DNA of 64,000 nt, taken from contig NZ_ATUP01000002.1 in the NCBI RefSeq assembly GCF_000420265.1, positions 2,501-66,500 of the forward strand. Direction: 5' to 3'. Source of the DNA: Oceanicaulis alexandrii DSM 11625 (GTDB lineage Bacteria; Pseudomonadota; Alphaproteobacteria; Caulobacterales; Maricaulaceae). Below the pieces are notes generated by a model. It saw nothing but the letters and a program-made list of their open reading frames with translations. It did not search any database and was not told where the DNA came from. Positions 11,841 through 19,432 of this stretch are shown here, piece by piece (position 1 is the first letter of the stretch; each line of letters starts with the position of its first letter). Both the position numbers and the translations under genes were made by a program.

Positions 11841-12079
11841 GGTCCGGCCCCTTTTGATTAAGTCTGTTCACAGCGCCCAAGAGTTAACCATGTCCCGATA
11901 ATCAAGCTTAAGTTGGGCGAAATCAAACGAAACAAGGCTGAAAAGCGGCGAATTGCGTCTTTTTTCGGGACGCGCTTCACTCTACTTTCCTCCGACATCG
12001 AGTTCGGCGCGGTGACGCCGTTAACATAGATGAACAATCCGGCGGCTGAACCGGAGCTGAACATCTCAGAGGGGACGTC

Positions 12080-13801
12080 ATGACCGGACCATTGAATACG
12101 CGCCGCACGGTATTGGGATTGCTGGCGGGGGCGGGCGCTGGAGGGCTGGCCGCCTCGGCCGCCAGCGCTCGCCAACAGCCGCCCATCACAAGCGAGACCC
12201 TTTCGGGCGCCGAACGAATGATGGGGGTGAGCTATACAGCGTCTGAGCGCGAACAGATGCTTAATGGCGTAGAGGCCTGGGTGTCGCGCGCCGAGCGCCT
12301 GCGCGCGGTGGACAAGCCCAACGACCTCGCGCCTGCGCTGACCTTTGATCCGCGTCTGCCGGGCGTGACCTATCGTGCGCAAGACACTTTCGTATCCGGA
12401 TTGCCCATCAATGCGGGCCCCGCGCCAAGCGACCCCGCAGACATCGCCTACGCACCAGTCTGGAAACAGGCGAGCTGGATGGCGGCCGGCGCGTTGAGCA
12501 GCGTTGAACTGACCGAGATCTATCTTGACCGGATCGCTCGCCATGGCGAGGCGCTGGAATGCTATGTGACGGTCACCGCCGACCATGCGCGGCGGCAGGC
12601 CGCCCAGATGGACGCAGAGCGCGCCCGCGGCGAGGTGCGCGGACCGCTGCATGGCGTGCCCTATGCGTTGAAAGACATTATTGATGTTGCAGATGTTCGC
12701 GCGAGCTGGGGCGCCAGCGTCTATCAGGACCGGATAGCCGATGAAACGGCTGTGGTCGCGCAGCGTCTGGAAGCCGCAGGCGCGGTGCTTCTGGGTAAGG
12801 CGACCTCGGGCGCGCTCGCCTATGGCGACATCTGGTTTGACGGGGTGACGCGCAATCCGTTCAACCCCAATGAAGGCAGCTCGGGCAGCTCGGCCGGCCC
12901 CGCTTCCGCGACGGCTGCGGCTTTGTGCAGCTTCGCCATCGGCACCGAAACCCTGGGCTCCATCGTTTCGCCGTCGCATCGTTGCGGCACGACCGGCCTG
13001 CGCCCGACTTTCGGACGCGTGCCGCGGACGGGGGCTATGGCGCTGTGCTGGTCGCTCGACAAGATCGGCCCCATTGCGCGTTCAACGCCGGACGCCGCTT
13101 TGGTGCTGGCGGCGATCAATGGCGGGGATGCGGGCGATGCGTCGTCTTTCGATCACGGGTTCGAGGCGGATTTCACGCGCGATCTGACAGGTTTGCGTCT
13201 GGGCTATAATCCAAGCTGGTTTGAAGACGCCGCCGATCCCGATCGCGCCGCGCTTGACGCAGCCCGCGCGCTGGGCGTCGAGCTGGTTCCGTTCGAGATT
13301 GACGAACAGCCCTGGGATACGATGCTGATCCAGCTGGAATGCGAGGCGGCTGCGGCGTTTGAAACGCTGACGCTTGAAGGTCTGGACGATCAGCTGCGCT
13401 GGCAGGATGACGCCGCCTGGCCCAACACGTTCCGTCGCGCGCGCTTCGCCAGCGCTGTAGACATGGTCAACGCGGACCGTCTGCGCCGCAAGGCGATGAC
13501 GATGATGGCTGAGACCTTTGAAGGCATTGACGCCATGATTGGCCCGAATTTCGCCGGCGGGATGCTGTTGATCACCAACTATACCGGCCACCCTCAGCTC
13601 GCCTTTCGCTCGGGATTCATCGAGCAACCCACACGGACGATTTTCGGCGCTCCGGTGGATGAGAGCGGTGAGACCTTCACCGTGCCCTACGCCAGCTCGC
13701 TCTGGGCGCCCTTGTTTGACGAAGGTGTGATCCTGGCGCTGGGCGCGCAGATTGAAGCGCGGCTGGGCGTGGCCGATACTCGGCCCAGCCAATTTGGATA
13801 G
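12080..13801 (+). CDS. exported amidase (amidase signature family)
   Basis: 573-residue amidase with a twin-arginine type signal (TRRTVLGLLAGAGAGG, R8-R9; the cleavage site is likely after ASARQ). The Ser-cisSer-Lys triad of the amidase signature family is readable: K198 in PYALKDII, the serine-rich GSSGSSAG (266-273) and the nucleophile S294 in GTETLGS. Export by Tat suggests that it folds in the cytoplasm and works in the periplasm, on an amide that cannot be deduced; the family includes Asp-tRNA amidotransferase A subunits, but the signal peptide and the absence of gatB/C neighbours argue against that role. The start is supported by gagggg 6 bases upstream. The AT-rich gene follows after 6 bases. 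Confidence 0.88.
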   Translation: MTGPLNTRRTVLGLLAGAGAGGLAASAASARQQPPITSETLSGAERMMGVSYTASEREQMLNGVEAWVSRAERLRAVDKPNDLAPALTFDPRLPGVTYRAQDTFVSGLPINAGPAPSDPADIAYAPVWKQASWMAAGALSSVELTEIYLDRIARHGEALECYVTVTADHARRQAAQMDAERARGEVRGPLHGVPYALKDIIDVADVRASWGASVYQDRIADETAVVAQRLEAAGAVLLGKATSGALAYGDIWFDGVTRNPFNPNEGSSGSSAGPASATAAALCSFAIGTETLGSIVSPSHRCGTTGLRPTFGRVPRTGAMALCWSLDKIGPIARSTPDAALVLAAINGGDAGDASSFDHGFEADFTRDLTGLRLGYNPSWFEDAADPDRAALDAARALGVELVPFEIDEQPWDTMLIQLECEAAAAFETLTLEGLDDQLRWQDDAAWPNTFRRARFASAVDMVNADRLRRKAMTMMAETFEGIDAMIGPNFAGGMLLITNYTGHPQLAFRSGFIEQPTRTIFGAPVDESGETFTVPYASSLWAPLFDEGVILALGAQIEARLGVADTRPSQFG

Positions 13802-13807
13802 AGAGAT

Positions 13808-14578
13808 ATGTCTATAAATTCTGCTCGCGATTTCAGGAAAGAGATAAAGAAGCACGCTGATCGGTTCTACTTGATTCATTATTCTTGCCAGTCACTAAAC
13901 GATGACAATGAAGGGCTTTCACCTCGAATCACATCGATCGCTGTATCTTTTTTTGGAAACTCTCAAGTTGTTAGCTTTTCAACGCATGCGGTCGCTGAAG
14001 AGCTGGGAGTATCGCGTGATGATGTTCCTGATAAACTTGACGAAATTGAACGGCTTTTGCTCTCAAAATTCTACGATTTTGTTCGTGACAAAAGGGATAA
14101 GTATTGGATTCATTGGAACATGAGGAGTTTAACTTTTGGTTTTGAGCATATTGAGCATAGAGCAAACGTATTGGGGCTAAATAACGTTCCTTCTATTCCG
14201 ATCGAGCGTCGAATTAATTTGAGCGATATGCTAGGTTCTTGGTATGGTCCAAATTATGTGGCTGACCCGAAGATGGTGTCTTTGATGGATTTAAATGGAG
14301 GAATCCATAGAGAATTTCTAACGGGTTTGGAAGAGGTTGAAGCTTTCAAATCGAAGGAATTTATCAAACTTCACAAGTCAACGCTCTCTAAAGTGGGTTT
14401 CTTTGATAGGATCCTGCGAAAGTGGATTAAGGGAAAGTTGAGAACTAAGGTCAATTCATTCTGGGTTTGGATTGATCGAACTTTTGAAAGTCGGGCTGCA
14501 AAATTGGTCGCTTTTTTTGGAACATTGGCTTCAATAGTTTCTGTACCCCTGTCTTTAATTTTATGGATTTTTTCATGA
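13808..14578 (+). CDS. AT-rich orphan protein with C-terminal membrane helix
   Basis: 256 residues, function unknown. The gene is strongly AT-rich and uses codons such as aaa, aat, tta and ttt freely, unlike every neighbour, which marks it as acquired. The protein has an N-terminal domain with striking motifs (FYLIHYSCQSL, SPRITSIAV, KYWIHWNMRSLTFGFEHIEHR), a middle alpha-helical part (FKSKEFIKLHKSTLSKVGFF) and a basic segment before a C-terminal transmembrane helix (residues 237-254). From memory these motifs resemble a family of uncharacterised proteins scattered through many bacteria; the ordered D/E/H/N residues could form a nuclease-like site but this is a guess. It starts 6 bases after the amidase stop and its TGA overlaps the ATG of the GST gene (atga at 14575-14578), so it is neatly fitted into a pre-existing gene string. 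Confidence 0.85.
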   Translation: MSINSARDFRKEIKKHADRFYLIHYSCQSLNDDNEGLSPRITSIAVSFFGNSQVVSFSTHAVAEELGVSRDDVPDKLDEIERLLLSKFYDFVRDKRDKYWIHWNMRSLTFGFEHIEHRANVLGLNNVPSIPIERRINLSDMLGSWYGPNYVADPKMVSLMDLNGGIHREFLTGLEEVEAFKSKEFIKLHKSTLSKVGFFDRILRKWIKGKLRTKVNSFWVWIDRTFESRAAKLVAFFGTLASIVSVPLSLILWIFS

Positions 14579-15204
14579 AGTTTTATGATTGCGCCAGCGC
14601 GCCCAGCCCTCGCCGCGCCCGCATGGTGATCGCCGAGAAGCGCATTGATGTAGAGACCGTCGAGATCGACCTGCGATCCGGCGAGCAATTCAGCCCTGAC
14701 TTCATGGCGGTCAATCCCGGCTGCACGGTGCCCGCCCTGGTCACTGACGAGGGCGAGACCTTGTGCGAGAACGCTTCAATCGTGCGCTATCTCGAAGCGC
14801 TCTATCCTGACCCGCCGCTTCTGGGTGTGAGTCCGATCGAGCAGGCGCGGGTGGCCGAATGGGTGTGGCGGTCAGAGTTTGAAGGCCTGATCAGCGTGAT
14901 GGAGGTGTTGCGCAACACCTCTAAATCCATGAAGGACCGCGCGCTGCCCGGACCAGACCCGGTGCCGCAAATCCCGGAACTGGCCGAGCGGGGCATGATG
15001 CGCGGCCAGCGCTTCTTCAAAACACTGGATGCGCGTCTGTCCGAAACGCCCTGGCTTGCAGGGGATTCCTTCAGCTTCGCCGACATCACCGCCTTTGTGT
15101 TTGTGGAGTTCGCAGCCTGGGTGAAGATGGTTCCCGGTGAAGAGCTGACCGCGCTCAGCACATGGCGCGACGCCTGCAAGGCGCGGCCCAGCGGTCAGGT
15201 CTAG
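14575..15204 (+). CDS. glutathione S-transferase family protein
   Basis: 209-residue cytosolic glutathione S-transferase. The thioredoxin-like N-terminal domain starts MKFYDCASAPSPRRARMVI and holds the cis-Pro and gamma-glutamyl contacts in TVPALVTDEGETLCENASIVRYLE; the alpha-helical C-terminal domain has the N-capping motif SFADITAFVFVEF. The catalytic residue in the SxSP position (ASAPSPRR) appears to be Ser, as in theta/zeta-like bacterial enzymes. It would conjugate or reduce electrophiles with glutathione. The start overlaps the stop of the AT-rich gene by 4 bases and base composition returns abruptly to high GC here. The stop overlaps the end of a convergent methyltransferase gene. Confidence 0.87.
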   Translation: MKFYDCASAPSPRRARMVIAEKRIDVETVEIDLRSGEQFSPDFMAVNPGCTVPALVTDEGETLCENASIVRYLEALYPDPPLLGVSPIEQARVAEWVWRSEFEGLISVMEVLRNTSKSMKDRALPGPDPVPQIPELAERGMMRGQRFFKTLDARLSETPWLAGDSFSFADITAFVFVEFAAWVKMVPGEELTALSTWRDACKARPSGQV

Positions 15205-15839
15205 GCTTGGCGTTTACGCGTCAGCCAGACGGATGCGCCGCCACAGCTGTCATCCCAGAAGCATTGCTCGACACGATCGAACCCGGCCTCATGAAGGCTC
15301 TGTTCAAAGCGTTCGGGCGCCAGGCTGGCGTGAAACAGGGCGTCGCCGAACATGTCGCCCCAGGCGACGCCATCACCGTCTCCGCTGGTGAACATGAAAG
15401 GCGCGCCGGGCGCTAGCGTAGCGCCGATGCGCTGGATCAGGCGCGCTTGGTCTTCTGCGGGCAGGTGAAAACTGGAATGCCAGGCGAGGGCGCCGTCATG
15501 GGGGCCGGTGAGCTCAATGTCGCGCATATCGCCGACACGCCAGGTCTGGTCGGGCCAGGCCTTTTGACAGAGCTCTATCATGGCGGGCGCGATATCCACG
15601 CCTTCGACCGCAAAACCCTGGTCGATAAGGTGAGCGGCGATGGGAAAACCTGATCCGCAGCCGAGATCGAGTATCCGTCCGCCCGGTCTTGTTAAGGCAA
15701 GAAAGCGCGCCATCCAGCCCGCTTCCAGAAACGTTTTTGCATGCCGCCGTCGAGCGTCAAACCGTTCGGCATGGCGCTCATAGATGTTTGCGATGGCGGA
15801 GGCGCCGAGCGCCTCCGCCTCCGGGTCGCGATCCCTCAT
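15201..15839 (-). CDS. class I SAM-dependent methyltransferase
   Basis: 212 residues with the Rossmann-type SAM pocket: ILDLGCGSGFPIAAHL (motif I), VEGVDIAPAMIELC (acidic residue binding the ribose), and RVGDMRDIEL. This arrangement matches small stand-alone methyltransferases of the methyltransf_11/25 type. The substrate is not evident. Its ATG overlaps the TGA of the S9 peptidase gene by 4 bases (atga, 15836-15839), so the two are translationally coupled. At its 3' end it overlaps the convergent GST gene. Confidence 0.85.
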   Translation of the reverse strand: MRDRDPEAEALGASAIANIYERHAERFDARRRHAKTFLEAGWMARFLALTRPGGRILDLGCGSGFPIAAHLIDQGFAVEGVDIAPAMIELCQKAWPDQTWRVGDMRDIELTGPHDGALAWHSSFHLPAEDQARLIQRIGATLAPGAPFMFTSGDGDGVAWGDMFGDALFHASLAPERFEQSLHEAGFDRVEQCFWDDSCGGASVWLTRKRQA

Positions 15840-17899
15840 TCCTCTTCGGCGTTGGCCGGGTCGTATTGCTCAAACCAGGCGAGAACGTGCCCGGCCTTCT
15901 GCAACAGGCGCGAGGGCCGGCTGTCAGCGATGCCGTGATAGGCGCCGGGAATGCGGACCAGGCGGCTGTCGATTCCGCGGATCTGCAGGGCGTTGTAATA
16001 TTGTTCGGCCTCAAACACCGGCGTGCGGCGGTCTTCGCCGCCCACAAACACCAGAGAGGGCGTCTCAACATTGCCCACCAGCGAGAGCGGGCTGCGGCGC
16101 CAGTATTCCTCAGGCGCGTCCCAGGGCGTTACGCCGAACCAGTAGCGATAGATGCTCGGGCCGATATCGGCGGCGAGGGTGAAGCTCGTCCAGTTGATCA
16201 CCGGCTTGCCCACCGCAGCGGCGGCGAAGCGATCCGTCACCCCGATCAATTGGGCTGTCAGAACGCCGCCGCCCGAACCGCCGGTGACGAACAGGCGCTC
16301 TTCATCCACAAACCCGCGTGCGACCAGCGCATCAATGCCTGACAGAAGGTCATCCACGTCCTGGCCGGGATAGGCCTTGTCGATCTCGTTGGCGAAGGTT
16401 TCGCCATAAGAGGTCGAGCCGCGCGGATTGGTGTAAAGCACCACATAGCCCGCCGCGGCGTAGAGCTGGACCTCACCGGAGAATTGCGGGCCATAGGCGG
16501 TGTGCGGGCCGCCATGGATCTCAAGGATCATCGGATAGGTCTGGCTGGGGTCGAAGCCGGGCGGATAGGCGATCCAGCCTTCGATTTCCTGACCATCGGC
16601 CGAGCTTTCCCAGGTGAAACGCTCCACCTCCGCCAGGTCGCGCAGGCCCAGCACATCCGCGTTCACATCAGTCAGCCGGTTCGCCAGGCCGCGCCGCGTG
16701 CCGACCCCCACATTGGCGAGATCCTGCGCACTGGCGAGCGTCGCCGCCCAGCGATCATTGTCAGACACGGTGAAAGCGCCTGACGTGTAAGGTCGGCCAA
16801 AGGTCGTGCCGCCGAGATCATCGCGCACCCGGTCGAGGCCGCCATTGAGGCCCGCATAACCCAATATGGTATGGCCGCGATCATCAAACCGGACCCATAG
16901 TCCCCGTCCGCGTTCATCCCATTCGGCCTGATCAATGCCGCGATCTAGGTCTGACAAGAGCTCACGCGGTTCGCCGCCGTTGAGCGACAAGACTTTCAGA
17001 TCCGTATCAGCATGCGAGGTTTCAACACGCGGTGTGGAGAGATAGGCCAGAGTTTCGCCGTCCGGCGAAATGCGCGGACTGGATTCTCCACCCGGATAGT
17101 CGGTAATCTGGACCGGATCGGACGCGTCGAGCGTAATGGCGTAGATGTCGGCTTCACGGAAATCAAAGCCATCGGCTTCCCGTCCGCCGAGCGAGTAATA
17201 AAGCGCTTGGGAGTCCGGTCCCCAGCTGACGCCTGAAATCGAGCCATCGCTGACCTGGGTCAACTGACGCGGTGCGCCGCCATCTGCAGGCGCAACAAAG
17301 ATTTGTGTAAAGCCTGAGGGCAGCTCTCCGGCGCCGTCAAACTCATACCGAGTGGTCTCATCCACCAGCGCCGGCGCCGCCCAGTCTGCGCCGCGCGGCT
17401 GCGCGGGCATGCCGATGTCGACCTGGGGTTCGGGGGCGCTCATGAACATGGTGAAAGCGATCCAGCGCCCGTCCGGCGACCAGCTGAGATTGCCGGCGCC
17501 GCCTGGCAGGTGTGCCAGGGTGGCGCTGCGTCCGCTATCCACCCATACGGTTTTGAGCAAGCTTTGGTCGTCTTCATTGGCGATGTAGACAAGCTGGCTG
17601 GAGTCTGGCGACCAGCGCGCCGAAGAATATTCGCCAGCGCCTGTGACAAGGGGGCGGTTCGAGCCTCCGTCATAGGGCGCGATCCACAATGCGGACCGTG
17701 TTCGGTCCGTCATGATGTCATTGGAGCGACGCTGGTAGACAACATACCGCCCATTGGGGCTGATTTGCGGGTCATTCGCCATTTCCAGGCTGAAAATGTC
17801 GGCCGCTTGCAAGGGGCCGCCCGCAGCTTGAGTCGATGCAAAGGCGCTGGGAGTCGCGAGCGCGCAGGCTAGCGAAGCAAGGAGTAGGCGGTTCATCAT
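15836..17899 (-). CDS. exported S9 family prolyl oligopeptidase-like peptidase
   Basis: 687-residue secreted serine peptidase of family S9 (acylaminoacyl-peptidase/DPP type). A signal peptide (MMNRLLLASLACALATPSAFA) precedes an N-terminal beta-propeller built from repeats such as PQISPNGRYVVYQRR, ARWSPDSSQLVYIA, LSWSPDGRWIAFT and PRISPDGETLAYLS. The C-terminal alpha/beta hydrolase domain has the nucleophile S542 in TGGSGGG, the Asp in GGEDRRTP and the His in GAYHGIAD. It likely removes short peptides in the periplasm. The start at 17899 is chosen because ggag lies 5 bases upstream and the signal peptide starts there. It is followed by a coupled methyltransferase gene and preceded, 62 bases upstream, by the degenerate EAL-like gene. 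Confidence 0.9.
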   Translation of the reverse strand: MMNRLLLASLACALATPSAFASTQAAGGPLQAADIFSLEMANDPQISPNGRYVVYQRRSNDIMTDRTRSALWIAPYDGGSNRPLVTGAGEYSSARWSPDSSQLVYIANEDDQSLLKTVWVDSGRSATLAHLPGGAGNLSWSPDGRWIAFTMFMSAPEPQVDIGMPAQPRGADWAAPALVDETTRYEFDGAGELPSGFTQIFVAPADGGAPRQLTQVSDGSISGVSWGPDSQALYYSLGGREADGFDFREADIYAITLDASDPVQITDYPGGESSPRISPDGETLAYLSTPRVETSHADTDLKVLSLNGGEPRELLSDLDRGIDQAEWDERGRGLWVRFDDRGHTILGYAGLNGGLDRVRDDLGGTTFGRPYTSGAFTVSDNDRWAATLASAQDLANVGVGTRRGLANRLTDVNADVLGLRDLAEVERFTWESSADGQEIEGWIAYPPGFDPSQTYPMILEIHGGPHTAYGPQFSGEVQLYAAAGYVVLYTNPRGSTSYGETFANEIDKAYPGQDVDDLLSGIDALVARGFVDEERLFVTGGSGGGVLTAQLIGVTDRFAAAAVGKPVINWTSFTLAADIGPSIYRYWFGVTPWDAPEEYWRRSPLSLVGNVETPSLVFVGGEDRRTPVFEAEQYYNALQIRGIDSRLVRIPGAYHGIADSRPSRLLQKAGHVLAWFEQYDPANAEEE

Positions 17900-17961
17900 G
17901 GACGCTCCAAATCTTTGATCTGACAGCGTAGGGCCCTGAACCACTTAAGGGCAAGGGGAGG

Positions 17962-19131
17962 TTATCGAGCAGAATTGAGCAAGCGTGCGCGTGAGAGCCG
18001 GAACGGAGCGGCGGGGTGGGGCAATTGCCCCACGGCGCGACCGGCGATCAAGCGCGCACCTGTACGGGTGGCGGCGCGAAACGCCTCCCAGCTCTCGACC
18101 CGGTTGAAATAGACTGAACTGCCGCCTCGCTTGGCGCTGGCCAGGAACCGGTCGATGTCCAGCCGGTCAGTTTCGGTCAGCCGTTCAGGAAAATCTGCGC
18201 CGATAGCGTCCACGCCCAGATTTTCAAACCGGCTCCAGAAGGGCCAGTCCGTGCGCACTTGAACAAACAGCTTGGCGGTTTGCGAACGCAGGATCCGCAA
18301 GGTTTCATCCAGCACGGTGGAGGGCGGATCGGCCGGGGCGTCCCTGATCTGGACCCAGACAAGCTGGCGTAAATTTGCCGGTAGATCGGCCAGCGCCATG
18401 ACATATTGCGAACGCGTCCGGGGGTTGCTCAGCGACGTGTAGCCCGCCGGCACGATCAGCGCGCACCGTGTCCCCGTCTGGACCAGTTCCTCAAGCGCTT
18501 CAGCCGCATCGTTCAGCACCGCCATGTCCACGGCCAGGCGCGCGTCCGGCTTCAGATCCGTCAGCATCAAATCTGTGTTGCGCGCCTGATACGGGGAGTC
18601 GACCTCAGCATTCAGCGCCCGAACGAAGTAACTGGCGACCGCCTCTCGCTTCATGTCCCAGACAGGCTGGTAGAATAGGGAAAAGGCTTTCTTCTGGTTT
18701 GGCTCTGTCTCAACAGTTTTGGCCTGACGCGGCTCATCGATCTCGGCGGACGCCATGGTCGCGGCGAATTCTTCAACGCTTAGCTGTTCGCTTTTGGCTT
18801 CAACCTTGAGCTGGTTGATGAAGGATTCGCCCAGAAAGAACTCTTCCATTTCATGGCTGATCTTGTTGGTCAGCTTTTGCGCCTGTGGCCCGGACAGGGC
18901 TTTGAAAATGACCAGATACCCACTGGCGCACTGAATGATCAGATCGTCCTCAGCCACCCGCTTGTCGATAATGGAGCGTGAGGCGATGAAGACCCGCTCG
19001 CGCCACTCCGGCCAGCGGTCGCCCGCCGCATCGCGCACCCTGTCCATGTTCACGAACTGATAGCGGCTTACGTCAATCTGCTCAGCGCTCGCCAGATGGC
19101 GCTTGAGCTGGGTCATCACGTCGTCGTTCAC
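17962..19131 (-). CDS. degenerate GGDEF/EAL-like protein
   Basis: 389 residues. The C-terminal half (from about residue 145) resembles an EAL phosphodiesterase fold: it opens with FSLFYQPVWDMKREAVASYFV, where active enzymes have YQPI and EAL, and contains strand-helix repeats ending in a VGQLPHPA segment that resembles the QG(Y/F)xxxxP end of EAL domains. The EAL, N, DDFG and K catalytic motifs are missing, so c-di-GMP hydrolysis is unlikely. The N-terminal half has SIIDKRVAEDDLIIQCASGYLVIF, reminiscent of a GGDEF core without its signature. It may bind a nucleotide or a partner protein. The start is GTG, supported by aaggagaga 7 bases upstream. It is the first gene of a likely operon with the S9 peptidase. 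The EAL relationship is an inference from pattern. Confidence 0.65.
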   Translation of the reverse strand: MNDDVMTQLKRHLASAEQIDVSRYQFVNMDRVRDAAGDRWPEWRERVFIASRSIIDKRVAEDDLIIQCASGYLVIFKALSGPQAQKLTNKISHEMEEFFLGESFINQLKVEAKSEQLSVEEFAATMASAEIDEPRQAKTVETEPNQKKAFSLFYQPVWDMKREAVASYFVRALNAEVDSPYQARNTDLMLTDLKPDARLAVDMAVLNDAAEALEELVQTGTRCALIVPAGYTSLSNPRTRSQYVMALADLPANLRQLVWVQIRDAPADPPSTVLDETLRILRSQTAKLFVQVRTDWPFWSRFENLGVDAIGADFPERLTETDRLDIDRFLASAKRGGSSVYFNRVESWEAFRAATRTGARLIAGRAVGQLPHPAAPFRLSRARLLNSAR

Positions 19132-19432
19132 GCCCGGGTCTCTCCTTGGTTCGTCCTGATCTTAACCCTGAAGGCGTTGTCAGAGCGTAACTGTTTCTTT
19201 CAAGCGGAGAAGCGGCGTGAATAGCGAGATTGTGCTGCAATATGTTGCTGCGCCGCACCGGTAATAAATTATTCAAAGAAAAAGGGCTTTTTGAGCCATT
19301 CTCGATTGAATGAAGCGCATGCAGCATCTTTTTATTGCGTTGCAAATCAGTCATGGTCCGCGCGTCCAGCCACAGGCTGATCAGATAGACAAGCAATCGG
19401 ACGAAGATTGCGTTCAATCAGGGAGAGTCTCC
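19132..19432. promoter_or_regulatory. divergent promoter region upstream of TonB receptor 1
   Basis: 301 bases between divergent genes. The right half contains ttgcaaatcagtca (19340-19353), which recurs as ttgcaaaatcagtca before the paralogous receptor gene, about 95 and 110 bases ahead of the respective start codons. An A/T-rich stretch with a small ggct-ttttg-agcc hairpin lies near 19285-19300. No coding frame is supported here. Exact promoters cannot be fixed by eye. Confidence 0.45.

Noticed and set aside
11858-12979. A 373-residue minus-strand frame overlapping the amidase start
   Set aside because: The amidase has a signal peptide, triad and ribosome binding site; the antisense frame shows none of these.
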